Source: Patiriisocius_A hiemis
GTDB taxonomy: Bacteria; Bacteroidota; Bacteroidia; Flavobacteriales; Flavobacteriaceae
Length of the DNA stretch: 64,000 nt
Assembly (NCBI RefSeq): GCF_031846325.1
Contig: NZ_JAVRHZ010000006.1
Span: forward strand, 1 to 64,000
Direction of reading: 5' to 3'
Under the pieces are notes generated by a model that was given only the letters and a program-made list of their open reading frames with translations, had not been told where the DNA came from and did not search any database. Positions 33,789 to 43,248 of the stretch are shown here, piece by piece (position 1 is the first letter of the stretch; every line of letters begins with the position of its first letter). The position numbers and the translations under genes were made by a program.

Positions 33789-34718
33789 TTACCCAAACTT
33801 TTGCCGTTCTACCAAATACGTAGTTAAAATCTTTTGGAATCCTTTATTAATGTCTGCTGGAACATATTTAATTCTATATTGTCCACACTTAAGTTCTAAT
33901 TCAGTAAAATAAGCTTTTACTGCAGCCTCATAGTTTTCTTTAATGTTATCTGCATATAAGTTAACATGCTCTCCTGTCTCAACATCCACAAATCGTTTAG
34001 GGCGATTACTAAAGTCAAACTCTAATTCCTTTTTTGCATCGTAGGTATGAAACAACACCACTTCGTGTTTGTTGTATTTTAAATGCTGCAATACTTCAAA
34101 AAGCTTTTCTTCTTCGGTATCACTTTGAAACATATCGGTAAAAAGAAAAACAAGTGATCTTCTTTTTAACTTTTCAGCAATTAGGTGTAAATGGGTATAA
34201 GTTTTTGTGGTTGTTTGTGATTTATTTTTTGAAAGTGCCAGATTTAATTGATTTAACAACATTTGGTGATGGCGTTCACTCCCCTTTTCATTAGTATAAA
34301 ACTCATATGTGTCACTATACACACTAAGACCAACTGCATCACGTTGCCGTTTTAGTAAATTCATTATTGCGGCACTCGCTAATACCGAAAAAGCTATTTT
34401 GTTAATTTTTTCTAATGAATACTCCTTATGTTTGGGATAGTGCATCGAGCTACTATTATCGATAATTAAATGACAACGTAGATTGGTTTCTTCTTCGTAA
34501 CGTTTCGTGTAGAGTTTATCTGTTTTTGCAAAAAGTTTCCAATCTATATGCTTAGTACTTTCTCCATTGTTGTAAATTTTGTGCTCTGCAAATTCTGCCG
34601 AAAATCCATGAAAGGGACTTTTATGCATCCCAGAAATAAACCCTTCTACCACTTGGGTAGCGAGTAATTCTAAATTTTTAAATCCAGTAATTTGGTTTAT
34701 TTGCTTTTCTATATCCAT
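33789..34718 (-). CDS. DUF58 domain protein
   Basis: 309 residues of the DUF58/vWA-related family: GFSAEFAEHKIYNNGESTKHIDWKLFAKTDKLYTKRYEEETNLRCHLIIDNSSSMHYP with the DxSxS MIDAS-like motif, later SLVFLFTDMFQSD. DUF58 genes usually sit next to MoxR AAA+ ATPases and vWA membrane proteins; none is in this window. It lies downstream of clpP, separated from it by a strong terminator. Confidence 0.9.
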   Translation of the reverse strand: MDIEKQINQITGFKNLELLATQVVEGFISGMHKSPFHGFSAEFAEHKIYNNGESTKHIDWKLFAKTDKLYTKRYEEETNLRCHLIIDNSSSMHYPKHKEYSLEKINKIAFSVLASAAIMNLLKRQRDAVGLSVYSDTYEFYTNEKGSERHHQMLLNQLNLALSKNKSQTTTKTYTHLHLIAEKLKRRSLVFLFTDMFQSDTEEEKLFEVLQHLKYNKHEVVLFHTYDAKKELEFDFSNRPKRFVDVETGEHVNLYADNIKENYEAAVKAYFTELELKCGQYRIKYVPADINKGFQKILTTYLVERQKFG

Positions 34719-34730
34719 ACTCTAAAAACA

Positions 34731-34770
34731 AAAAACGAAAGTAAAAACATAAACGCTTACTTTCGTTTTT
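34731..34770 (-). terminator. Terminator after clpP
   Basis: AAAAACGAAAGTAA (34731-34744) and TTACTTTCGTTTTT (34757-34770) form a perfect 14-bp stem with a 12-nt loop; the minus-strand side ends in a T-rich run before the DUF58 gene. Confidence 0.85.
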
Positions 34771-34785
34771 CTATTTTTCTACTTT

Positions 34786-35346
34786 TTATAGAATACCATC
34801 TACAATTCCGTAGGCTACACTTTCTTCTGCGTCCATCCAATGGTCACGATTAAAGTCTTTCATTATTTTATCAAAATCTTGCCCGCAGTTTTCTGCAAGA
34901 ATTTTTGCGCTCAACTCTTTTGTTTTTAAAATTTCTTGAGCCGAAATTTCTATATCACTAGCTGGTCCTCGGGCTCCACCACTAGGCTGGTGTATCATTA
35001 CTCTAGCATGAGGCTGTATAAATCTGCGCCCTTTCTCTCCAACACTCAATAAAATACTTCCCATAGAAGCTGCTAGGCCAGTACATATAGTGGAGACTGG
35101 ACTCTTAATTTGTTTTATGGTATCGTACATAGAAAATCCAGATGTAACATATCCCCCTGGACTGTTTATATAAAGCTTTATTTCATCATGATTAATTGAA
35201 TCTAAATACAACAACCTATCTACAACATGTCTAGCCGTTTTGTCTTCTACCATTCCCCATAAAAATATGGTTCTGTCATCTAATTGTTGACTCTCAATTC
35301 TATCTTGTACTTTTTGTTTTTTTTCTGAACTCATCTTTAATATCAT
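34786..35346 (-). CDS. clpP: ATP-dependent Clp protease proteolytic subunit ClpP (paralogue)
   Basis: 186 residues. Catalytic triad S94 (LAASMGS), H119 (MIHQPS) and D168 (NRDHW), with the handle region ARGPASDIEISAQEIL. It is a little shorter than canonical ClpP and lies away from tig and clpX, the usual neighbours, so it is probably a second ClpP copy of the type found in many Bacteroidota. ClpP forms tetradecameric barrels fed by ClpX or ClpA/C. ATG at 35346; an ATG at 35334 is an alternative start. Confidence 0.9.
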   Translation of the reverse strand: MILKMSSEKKQKVQDRIESQQLDDRTIFLWGMVEDKTARHVVDRLLYLDSINHDEIKLYINSPGGYVTSGFSMYDTIKQIKSPVSTICTGLAASMGSILLSVGEKGRRFIQPHARVMIHQPSGGARGPASDIEISAQEILKTKELSAKILAENCGQDFDKIMKDFNRDHWMDAEESVAYGIVDGIL

Positions 35347-35374
35347 TCAAGTTATATGTGATTACTAAAATAAC

Positions 35375-35404
35375 AAAAGGCTTGACTACAAGCCAAACCT
35401 TTTC
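35375..35404 (-). terminator. Terminator after trxA
   Basis: On the minus strand GGCTTG (35394-35389) pairs with CAAGCC (35384-35379) around TAGT, followed by TTTTGTTATTTT. It separates trxA from clpP. Confidence 0.7.
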
Positions 35405-35429
35405 ATTTTATTTTTCTATGTAAAAAGTA

Positions 35430-35747
35430 TTATAAAAGTCCGTCTATTGCTTCAGCATAAACATTTTTTGCTGCAACACCTACTTGACGACCTACTAATT
35501 CCCCATTATTAAATACAAGTACTGTAGGGATGTTTCTCACTCCATACTTGGCTGCAAATTCTTGATTTGCATCTACATCTACCTTTCCAACAACTGCTTT
35601 CCCTTCGTAATCCTTACTTAATTCGTCAATAATTGGACCTACCATGCGGCAAGGACCACACCAAGCTGCCCAAAAGTCAACCACTACTGGTTTGTCACTA
35701 TTTAATACTGTTTCTTCAAAAGTTGCGTCTGTTATTTCTAAAGCCAT
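35430..35747 (-). CDS. trxA: Thioredoxin
   Basis: 105 residues, classic thioredoxin with WC30GPC33 (FWAAWCGPCRMVGPII), cis-Pro loop NIPTVLVFNNGE and Lys/Asp core. It is the general disulfide reductant for ribonucleotide reductase, peroxidases and others. Its own promoter is likely (TACTTTTG, 35772-35779, with TTG 35803-35805 at a 23-bp spacer). Confidence 0.96.
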   Translation of the reverse strand: MALEITDATFEETVLNSDKPVVVDFWAAWCGPCRMVGPIIDELSKDYEGKAVVGKVDVDANQEFAAKYGVRNIPTVLVFNNGELVGRQVGVAAKNVYAEAIDGLL

Positions 35748-35771
35748 TTTGTTTTATTTTTTAATAATACA

Positions 35772-35805
35772 CAAAAGTAGTCAAAATTTGTTCCAAACCT
35801 TACAA
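35772..35805 (-). promoter_or_regulatory. trxA promoter
   Basis: Minus-strand TTG (35805-35803), 23-bp spacer, TACTTTTG (35779-35772), 25 bp upstream of the trxA ATG. The spacer is at the long end of the consensus range. Confidence 0.5.
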
Positions 35806-35900
35806 TCAAAGTATTAGAAAGCTTGATAGTATTATTTATTATAATTATGCGAGCTACCATTAAAAACAATGTCACCGGGCTATTCGCTGTATCTTTTAGT

Positions 35901-35931
35901 CAAAGACCTTTCGACTGCGCTCAAGGAGACA
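35901..35931 (+). repeat. Possible dispersed Bacteroidota intergenic repeat
   Basis: The stretch CCTTTCGACTGCGCTCAAGG lies in an otherwise AT-rich 222-bp gap between trxA and dnaE and has markedly higher GC. Very similar CTTCGACT-CGCTCA segments recur in intergenic regions of many flavobacterial genomes. Only one copy is in this window, so the repeat nature is inferred from memory, not shown here. Confidence 0.3.
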
Positions 35932-35969
35932 AAAAGGATGCCGCTACTATCCCTGCCCGAAACGTAACC

Positions 35970-38900
35970 TTAATTCAATTTATATTTTACATTTTGCTCA
36001 TTTAATTCATCCAATAGCTCCTTGCAAATATTAATTTTGGTCTTTCGGCTAGGCATACTCAATTTCACTTTGTTTTCAACTTCGTAAATAGTAAAGTGTA
36101 GTTGTTTATCGCCCTTGTAAGTTTTAAAGAGGTCTTTTAAGTCTTCCACAGTAGTATTAGCAAGTTTTTCAATTGGTATCTGTAAGGTGAGCTTTCTTGC
36201 TTGGTTATCCATTACATCATGCAACAACTGCATATGGTTATATTGCAACCTTGGGTCTCCTTTTTTTCCAGTATCTCTATTTACCCATCCTTCTTTTACA
36301 AATACCCGTCCATAAACAAAGTTGTTGGGGATTAAAAAGTGTCTCCACTTTAAATACTCTTCCCCAAAAATTTTAAACTCATAACTATCTTCATAATCTT
36401 CAACAGTAAAAATAGCCCAGCCTTTTCCTGCTTTAGACTCCCTATGTTGAACATCACTTACAATCCCACCAAAACATAACTCTCTATTTACAAACTTCTC
36501 TAATTCATTAAAGTCTGCCACTTTACAGTTTGTAAAGTTTTTCATTTCAATTTTAAAGTCATCAAGGGGATGGCCAGAAATATAAACTCCAACTACTTCT
36601 TTTTCAAGTTTTAGCTTTTTCATTGTGCCCCACTCTTCGCAAGGAGGAACTTCTGGTTCTGGAATTTGCACCTCACTTGCATCTCCAAACAAACTTACTT
36701 GTGACGAGTTTTGTGTTTCTTGGTATTTTGAAGCATATCGCAATACTTTTTCAAGAAACATAACACCATCACCTTCGTCATGTAAGTACTGTGCTCTATG
36801 TGTATCAAAGCTATCAAAACCACCTGCAAGTGCTAAGTTTTCAAATGCTTTTTTATTTGCTGAGCGCAGGTCTATTCGCTTTGCTAAATCAAATATTGAT
36901 CTATATTTTCCATCTTTTCTATGCTCTACAATAGTTGCAACAGCATTTCCTCCTACACCTTTTATTGCCCCCATTCCAAAACGAATTGCCCCTTTATCAT
37001 TTACAGTAAATTTATAAAACGATTCGTTTACATCTGGCCCTAAAACCTCAACACCCATACGTTTACATTCTTCCATAAAGAAAGTAACTTGTTTAATATC
37101 GTTCATATTATTTGATAGAACAGCCGCCATGTACTCTGCAGGATAATGTGCTTTTAAATAAGCAGTCTGGTAAGCAATCCAAGCATAGCAAGTTGAGTGT
37201 GACTTGTTAAATGCATAACTCGCAAACGCTTCCCAGTCTTTCCATATTTTTTCTAACTTTTCAGAATCATGACCTTTGGCAGCAGCTTGCTCGATAAATT
37301 GAGGTTTCATTTTATCAAGTACTGCTTTTTGTTTTTTTCCCATTGCTTTACGCAACACATCTGCTTCACCTTTAGTAAAGCCAGCTAGTTTTTGAGATAA
37401 CAACATCACTTGCTCTTGATATACCGTAATACCATAAGTTTCTTTAAGGTATTCTTCCATCGCTGGGAGGTCGTAGTCTATATCTTCCTCTCCATTTTTT
37501 CGCTTAATAAAACTAGGGATATACTCTAAAGGACCTGGTCTATAAAGAGCATTCATCGCTATTAAATCTGCAAAAACCGTGGGTTTTAATTCCTTCATAT
37601 ACTTCTGCATTCCTGCAGATTCATATTGAAATATCCCAACTGTCTCTCCTCTTTGAAACAATGCGTATGTTTCTTCATCATCTAGAGGAAAAGCATCAGG
37701 ATCTAAGTCAATATTGTGTTTATGTTTTACAAGCTTTACTGTATCCTTAATAAGGGTAAGCGTTTTAAGCCCTAAAAAATCCATTTTTAATAGCCCTGCA
37801 CTTTCTACAACAGAGTTGTCAAACTGGGTAACATATAGGTCACTATCCTTTGCTGTGGCAACAGGGACAAAATTGGTAATATCATCTGGCGTAATAATTA
37901 CACCGCAAGCATGTATTCCAGTATTACGTACTGACCCTTCTAGTATTTTTGCTTGATTTATGGTTTGTGCTTCCAAGTCTTCACCCTCACTTAAGTTTAA
38001 AAGCTCGTTTACTTTTGGCAGTTCATCACTTCTAAATTTACCACGAAGTTCTTGATCACTTAATCCAAAAATTTTATTGAGCTTAGTCATATTTGGAATA
38101 AGTTTAGCAATCCTATCGGCATCATTTAAGGGCAAATCTAACACTCTAGCTGTATCTCGAATAGAGGATTTAGCTGCCATAGTACCATAGGTAATTATTT
38201 GAGCTACTTGATTGCTTCCGTACTTTTCAATTACATAATCCATTACTTTGCTTCTACCTTCATCATCAAAATCGATATCAATATCTGGCATACTAACACG
38301 GTCTGGATTTAAAAATCGCTCAAAAAGCAAATCGTATTCAATAGGGTCTATATTAGTAATCCCTAAGCAATATGCAACAGCACTTCCTGCAGCAGAACCA
38401 CGTCCAGGTCCTACTGAAACTCCCATCTTACGGGCTTCTGCAATAAAGTCTTGCACAATTAAAAAGTAGCCCGGGTATCCTGTATTGGCAATAACTTCGA
38501 GTTCAAAGTCAAGACGTTGCTTAATGTCTTCGGTAATCTCTGTATAGCGCTTTTCTGCTCCTTTATAGGTAAGATGTTTTAAATAGGCATTCTCCCCTCT
38601 CTTTCCACCATCGGCATCTTCCGGGTTTAAAAATTCTTCAGGAATTGAAAAATTAGGTAGTAATACTTTACGAGCTAATGTAAAAGGATCAATCTTTGAG
38701 ACAACTTCAGCAATATTTTCTATAGCTTCTGGTAAATCTGCAAAGAGCGTTTTCATTTCCTCTTGTGATTTAAAATAGTATTCTTGATTAGGAAGTCCAT
38801 AGCGATAACCTCTCCCTCTCCCTATAGGTGTTGCTTGTTTCTCACCATCTTTTACACAAAGTAAAATATCATGCGCATTTGCATCTTCTTTATCTATATA

Positions 38901-40319
38901 ATAGGTGTTATTACATGCAACTATTTTTATTTCAAACTTTTTTGCGAGGTCAACAAGAACTGTATTTACTCTTCTTTCATCTTCTTGTTCATGACGCATG
39001 ATTTCCATGTATAAATCATCACCAAAATGTTCTTTCCACCATACTAAGGCCTCTTCTGCTTGTTTCTCACCAATATTTAAAACTTTGCTTGCTATTTCCC
39101 CATACAAACTACCTGTTAAAACAATAATATCTTCTTTATACTGCTCAATTACTTTTTTATCGATTCGCGGAACATAGTAAAACCCATCTGTATAAGCAAT
39201 AGAAGACATTTTTGCTAGGTTATGATACCCATTTTTGTTCTTAGCAAGAAATACCATTTGATAGCCATTGTCCTTATGCGATTTATTTGTGTGGTCTTCA
39301 CAAACAAAGAACTCACAACCAACAATAGCTTTAATAGATTTCTCTTTTTCTTCTTCAGCAAGGGATGCGTTGTAATTATTAACAGCTCTTACAAAATGAA
39401 ATGCTCCCATCATGTTCCCACTATCTGTTAATGCAACTGCAGGCATATTATACTTTACAGCAGCATTTACTAAATCTTGGGTTGATGATGTGGATTGCAG
39501 GATTGAAAATTGAGAATGGTTATGTAGATGCGCAAAAGGTGCTTCTTGCAGTATCTCTATATTATCTTGTTTCTCCTCTTTTGAAAGTTCTTGCGCTTCT
39601 TGAGCTGCCTCAAAAGATTTTCTAATTTTTTCTGAAGCTGCTTTTAAGTTAATATGTTCTAACCCTATTAGTTCAATTTCGTTAGGGTTATTTTCTCTAA
39701 ACTTTTCGAAATAGTCAGGTTGAACATCTAGCTCTTGAGCAGTAAAAATATTCCTTCGAACTAACTCAAGAAAGCAGCGTGTGGTTGCTTCAACATCTGC
39801 AGTAGCATTGTGGGCTTCAGCAAAGGGCTGTTTAAATAAAAACTCATGTAACTCAGTAAGTGTTGGTAGTTTAAACCTACCACCTCTACCCCCTGGTAAT
39901 TGACATAATTGTGCAGTAGTTTCGGTACAAGTATCTAAAACAGGTAATGAGGGCAATGAATTTTCAAGTCCTAACCTATGAAACTCTGTTCCCATTATAT
40001 TGACATCGAAACCAACATTTTGCCCTACTATAAATTTGGTTTTAGAGAGCGCTTCTTTAAAGGCAACTGCAACTTCTCTCAAAGATATTCCTTGTTGTTC
40101 AGCCAACTCAGTAGAGATACCATGAATTTTTTCGGCGTCATAAGGTATATTAAAACCTTCTGGTTTTACAAGGTAGTCTTGATGCTCAATAACATTACCC
40201 ATGTTATCATGTAATTGCCAAGCAATCTGGATACATCTAGGCCAGTTATCTGTATCTGTTACAGGAGCATCCCAACGTTTAGGAAGACCCGTTGTTTCGG
40301 TATCAAAAATTAAGTACAT
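35970..40319 (-). CDS. dnaE: DNA polymerase III alpha subunit with N-terminal proofreading exonuclease
   Basis: 1449 residues, about 270 longer than E. coli DnaE because of an N-terminal DEDDh exonuclease: FDTETTG (D6, E8), GQNVGFDVN and HNATADVEAT (H and D). The PHP domain starts near 260 (HLHNHSQFSILQ). The polymerase active site PDIDIDFDDEGR is at ~676-687 with three Asp. Finger region, tandem HhH and OB-fold follow. The fusion replaces the separate epsilon interaction and is typical of this class. The gene is monocistronic. Confidence 0.96.
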   Translation of the reverse strand: MYLIFDTETTGLPKRWDAPVTDTDNWPRCIQIAWQLHDNMGNVIEHQDYLVKPEGFNIPYDAEKIHGISTELAEQQGISLREVAVAFKEALSKTKFIVGQNVGFDVNIMGTEFHRLGLENSLPSLPVLDTCTETTAQLCQLPGGRGGRFKLPTLTELHEFLFKQPFAEAHNATADVEATTRCFLELVRRNIFTAQELDVQPDYFEKFRENNPNEIELIGLEHINLKAASEKIRKSFEAAQEAQELSKEEKQDNIEILQEAPFAHLHNHSQFSILQSTSSTQDLVNAAVKYNMPAVALTDSGNMMGAFHFVRAVNNYNASLAEEEKEKSIKAIVGCEFFVCEDHTNKSHKDNGYQMVFLAKNKNGYHNLAKMSSIAYTDGFYYVPRIDKKVIEQYKEDIIVLTGSLYGEIASKVLNIGEKQAEEALVWWKEHFGDDLYMEIMRHEQEDERRVNTVLVDLAKKFEIKIVACNNTYYIDKEDANAHDILLCVKDGEKQATPIGRGRGYRYGLPNQEYYFKSQEEMKTLFADLPEAIENIAEVVSKIDPFTLARKVLLPNFSIPEEFLNPEDADGGKRGENAYLKHLTYKGAEKRYTEITEDIKQRLDFELEVIANTGYPGYFLIVQDFIAEARKMGVSVGPGRGSAAGSAVAYCLGITNIDPIEYDLLFERFLNPDRVSMPDIDIDFDDEGRSKVMDYVIEKYGSNQVAQIITYGTMAAKSSIRDTARVLDLPLNDADRIAKLIPNMTKLNKIFGLSDQELRGKFRSDELPKVNELLNLSEGEDLEAQTINQAKILEGSVRNTGIHACGVIITPDDITNFVPVATAKDSDLYVTQFDNSVVESAGLLKMDFLGLKTLTLIKDTVKLVKHKHNIDLDPDAFPLDDEETYALFQRGETVGIFQYESAGMQKYMKELKPTVFADLIAMNALYRPGPLEYIPSFIKRKNGEEDIDYDLPAMEEYLKETYGITVYQEQVMLLSQKLAGFTKGEADVLRKAMGKKQKAVLDKMKPQFIEQAAAKGHDSEKLEKIWKDWEAFASYAFNKSHSTCYAWIAYQTAYLKAHYPAEYMAAVLSNNMNDIKQVTFFMEECKRMGVEVLGPDVNESFYKFTVNDKGAIRFGMGAIKGVGGNAVATIVEHRKDGKYRSIFDLAKRIDLRSANKKAFENLALAGGFDSFDTHRAQYLHDEGDGVMFLEKVLRYASKYQETQNSSQVSLFGDASEVQIPEPEVPPCEEWGTMKKLKLEKEVVGVYISGHPLDDFKIEMKNFTNCKVADFNELEKFVNRELCFGGIVSDVQHRESKAGKGWAIFTVEDYEDSYEFKIFGEEYLKWRHFLIPNNFVYGRVFVKEGWVNRDTGKKGDPRLQYNHMQLLHDVMDNQARKLTLQIPIEKLANTTVEDLKDLFKTYKGDKQLHFTIYEVENKVKLSMPSRKTKINICKELLDELNEQNVKYKLN

Positions 40320-40437
40320 GTAATAGAATTAGAATGCCAGAAAAGGTGGCAAAGCTTACCTAGTAAAAGTAAAAAAACACAACTATACAAGGAAGTAAAG
40401 TTGTTAAGAGTTGTTAACTATTGCTATGCTAACTTTT

Positions 40438-41241
40438 TTAATAAACTACGTTGAATTGTCCTAGAGAAATAGATTTAGAATCTGTTTCAAAGGCAAAAGT
40501 CCCCTTTATTTCATTTGTAGCTGTATCATGCTCTAAGACAATGATTGTTCCGCTATTAGCAGATTCGGTTATAGTACCATCTGCATAAGTTGCAGTAAAA
40601 CCAGTCATGGGTAATGAGTAATTAGCAGGAGTTACATCATTTGGGACACTTATTGTAATATTAATATTACTAGTAGAAGCAAGAATAACAATGGAGTTTC
40701 CTGTATCTACTGCAGAAACAGTAAAAGGATTAAAAGTAACCCCGTCTATATCTGCAACAAACGAGCCTGCATTAACAGTATCGTCGTCATCTTCACCATT
40801 ACCAAAAGGGACTTCAAAGAAGAAGCCTTTATCTACAAATATTGTATCAATCCCAGGTCTAACCGCCATAAATTTAAAATCACCATAAGCAAGACCAGAC
40901 TCAACTGTTGAAGGCGACCTCAACACAATTTCTCCAGAGCCTAACGGGTCTGTAGAATATACGTTTCCATTTTTATCTTCAAAGGTGGCATAATTTGAAG
41001 AATTACCTCCTAATTGATACGTTGTTCTTCTAAACTCTCTAAGACGAAGTGTCATTGTTTCAACACCGTTAATTCCTTGAATTAAAAAACTTCCGTCTTC
41101 ATTGAGTGTTCCTCTTGAATCATTTGCTCTAAAAAATTCTTCATTAATAGACCCTTGCATAGCAGGAGTATTGTCTTGAATATTCTCTTCACAGGAAGTA
41201 AAGACAGTAACTAAAAGTAGGAGCGTAATTATCTGTTTCAT
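40438..41241 (-). CDS. DUF6252-type lipoprotein
   Basis: 267 residues. Lipobox VFTSCEEN. The mature part is beta-rich: MQGSINEEFFRANDSRGTLNEDGSFLIQGINGVETMTLRLREFRRTTYQLGGNSSNYATFEDKNGNVYST, then a second similar unit FVADIDGVTFNPFTVSAVDTG...SIVILAST, consistent with DUF6252 duplicated once. Cell-surface or periplasmic; function is unknown. Confidence 0.8.
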   Translation of the reverse strand: MKQIITLLLLVTVFTSCEENIQDNTPAMQGSINEEFFRANDSRGTLNEDGSFLIQGINGVETMTLRLREFRRTTYQLGGNSSNYATFEDKNGNVYSTDPLGSGEIVLRSPSTVESGLAYGDFKFMAVRPGIDTIFVDKGFFFEVPFGNGEDDDDTVNAGSFVADIDGVTFNPFTVSAVDTGNSIVILASTSNINITISVPNDVTPANYSLPMTGFTATYADGTITESANSGTIIVLEHDTATNEIKGTFAFETDSKSISLGQFNVVY

Positions 41242-41294
41242 AGTGACTGGGGATCAACTGTTAATTCACAAATGTAAAAGAAAAATTGTAATCT

Positions 41295-41328
41295 TTGTAA
41301 TTTCAATTAAAAAAATATAGTATCTTTG
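41295..41328 (+). promoter_or_regulatory. rpsP operon promoter
   Basis: TTG (41295-41297), 23-bp spacer and TATCTTTG (41321-41328), about 70 bp before the rpsP start. It matches the TANNTTTG consensus; the -33 spacing is long. Confidence 0.6.
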
Positions 41329-41397
41329 CGCCCTCCTTAAACGGAATAATAATAAATAAATTATAACCAAGGTCGGGAACCTTTAAAATTAATTGAT

Positions 41398-41946
41398 ATG
41401 CCCGTAAAGATTAGATTACAAAGACACGGTAAGAAAGGAAAGCCTTATTACTGGATAGTAGCCGCAGATAGTCGTGCTAAAAGAGATGGTAAATACTTAG
41501 ACAAAATAGGTAGCTACAATCCAAATGTTAACCCAGCAAAAATAGAACTTGATATTGATGGTGCTGTAAAGTGGCTACAAAATGGAGCACAGCCTACAGA
41601 TACTGCTAGAGCTATTTTATCTTACAAAGGAGCTATGCTAAAGCATCACCTTGCAGGAGGAATTGCAAAAGGAGCATTAACCGAAGAACAAGCAGAAGAA
41701 AAATTCAATGCTTGGGTTGAAGAAAAAGCTAAGAAAGTAGCAGCAAAAGAGTCTAAATTATCTGATGCGAAGCAAAAAGCAAAAGAAGAAGCATTAGCGG
41801 CTGAAAAAGCTGTTAATGAAGCTAGAATTGCCGAAGCTACTCCTGAAGTTGAAGAAGCTGCTGCTGAAAGTGAAGCTACCGATGAAGTTTTAGAGAATGC
41901 AACTGAAGAAGCTCCAGCTGCTGAAGCTGCAAAAGAAGAAGAATAA
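41398..41946 (+). CDS. rpsP: 30S ribosomal protein S16 with acidic C-terminal extension
   Basis: 182 residues. The first ~80 match bS16 (VKIRLQRHGKKGKPYYWIVAADSRAKRDGKYLDKIGSYNP...). The remaining ~100 are a Glu/Ala/Lys-rich helical tail ending in AAEAAKEEE, longer than in E. coli S16 but usual in this phylum. It is first gene of rpsP-rimM-trmN6. Confidence 0.97.
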   Translation: MPVKIRLQRHGKKGKPYYWIVAADSRAKRDGKYLDKIGSYNPNVNPAKIELDIDGAVKWLQNGAQPTDTARAILSYKGAMLKHHLAGGIAKGALTEEQAEEKFNAWVEEKAKKVAAKESKLSDAKQKAKEEALAAEKAVNEARIAEATPEVEEAAAESEATDEVLENATEEAPAAEAAKEEE

Positions 41947-41957
41947 ATTTTATAACG

Positions 41958-42482
41958 ATGCAAAAGAAGGACTGTTTCTTCGTTGGCAAAATCGTTAAAA
42001 AATATAGTTTTAAGGGAGAGTTACTTATCAAGCTTGATACTGATGACCCCGAACAATTTTTAGAAATGGAATCTGTTTTTGTGGAACAACACAAAAATCT
42101 GATTCCATTTTTTATTGAAACAAGTTCCCTTCACAAATCGTCACTTCTTAGGGTACAATTTGAAGAAGTAGAAAACGAAGCTGATGCAGATGCTCTACTA
42201 GGAAAAGAGTTGTATTTACCACTTCAGTTTTTACCTCCCCTAACTGGCAACAAATTTTACTACCATGAAATTATAGGTTTTACTGTAACAGATATCTCAT
42301 TTGGAGAAGTGGGTACCATTATTGGTGTAAATGATAATACAGCACAGCATTTATTTGTTATCGAAAAAGATGAAAAAGAAATTCTTATCCCTATTAATGA
42401 CGAATTTATTGTCAATCTTAACAGGAAATCTAAAGAAATAACGTTGCAAGTTCCTGAAGGATTGATTGAATTATATTTATAG
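41958..42482 (+). CDS. rimM: Ribosome maturation factor RimM
   Basis: 174 residues: N-terminal RimM barrel CFFVGKIVKKYSFKGELLIKLDTDDPEQF and the PRC-barrel C-terminal part YYHEIIGFTVTDISFGEVGTIIGVND...LIPINDEFI. RimM binds S19 and helps assemble the 30S head. It follows rpsP by 11 bp, the conserved order in this group. Confidence 0.95.
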   Translation: MQKKDCFFVGKIVKKYSFKGELLIKLDTDDPEQFLEMESVFVEQHKNLIPFFIETSSLHKSSLLRVQFEEVENEADADALLGKELYLPLQFLPPLTGNKFYYHEIIGFTVTDISFGEVGTIIGVNDNTAQHLFVIEKDEKEILIPINDEFIVNLNRKSKEITLQVPEGLIELYL

Positions 42483-43196
42483 ATGTCACAATCCTTCAAA
42501 TTCAAACAATTTATAATTCATCAAGACAAATGTGCCATGAAAATTGGCACAGATGGAGTGCTACTTGGTGCATGGACTCCTATTGCAAAGCATACAGATA
42601 GCATCCTAGATATTGGTGCCGGAACAGGTGTTATATCACTCCAAATGGCGCAACGCTGTGGTGCACAAACTATTGATGCCATTGAAATTGACGATCTTGC
42701 TCATGAACAATGTACTCAAAATTTTGAAGCGTCGCCTTGGACAGATAGACTGTTTTGTTATCATGCCTCTGTTCAGGAATTTGCAAGTGAAATTGATGAA
42801 AAGTATACCCTCATCATTTCAAACCCTCCTTTTTACAGAGATACTTTTAAAACTGAAAGTTTAAGTCGTGATACTGCGCGTTTTGAAGATGCATTGCCCT
42901 TTAAGCATTTACTTGTGTGCGCATCCCATCTTCTCGAAGACGATGGATGTTTTTCAGTAATAATTCCTAAAAAAGAAGAAGATCACTTTATTCAATTAGC
43001 TTCTGAAAGCAATCTTTACCCACTTAAAATTTGTCGCGTAAAAGGAAGACCTAGTGCCGAAATAAAAAGAAGTATGATTCTTTTTTCTTTTAAAAAACAA
43101 GCCCCACAAATTGAAACACTAGTAATTGAAACCGAAAGACATCAATACACTACTGAATATCAAAAAATAGTGTCCAATTTTTATTTGAAAATGTAG
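42483..43196 (+). CDS. trmN6: tRNA1(Val) (adenine(37)-N6)-methyltransferase
   Basis: 237 residues. Rossmann methyltransferase with motif I LDIGAGTGVISLQM, acidic motif EIDDLAHEQ, and NPPF (ISNPPFYRDTFKTES) characteristic of N6-adenine methylation; KMGTDGVLLGAW-like IGTDGVLLGAW near the start is the TrmN6/YfiC signature. It starts at the base after the rimM stop. Confidence 0.92.
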   Translation: MSQSFKFKQFIIHQDKCAMKIGTDGVLLGAWTPIAKHTDSILDIGAGTGVISLQMAQRCGAQTIDAIEIDDLAHEQCTQNFEASPWTDRLFCYHASVQEFASEIDEKYTLIISNPPFYRDTFKTESLSRDTARFEDALPFKHLLVCASHLLEDDGCFSVIIPKKEEDHFIQLASESNLYPLKICRVKGRPSAEIKRSMILFSFKKQAPQIETLVIETERHQYTTEYQKIVSNFYLKM

Positions 43197-43248
43197 GTCA
43201 TTCTCATTGCGATTTTTACATTTGTAAGACTTTCTAAAAAAATTAGCC

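Noticed and set aside
35823..36005. Open frame of 60 codons in the trxA-dnaE gap
   Set aside because: Overlaps the GC-rich dispersed-repeat-like segment and the 3' end of dnaE, has no recognisable protein features and no promoter.
43216..43227. Palindrome TTACATTTGTAA upstream of gcdH, resembling the system 1 BlaI operator
   Set aside because: A single copy without the flanking TC/GA of the real boxes; TANNTTTG promoters readily generate such near-palindromes, and no repressor gene adjoins.
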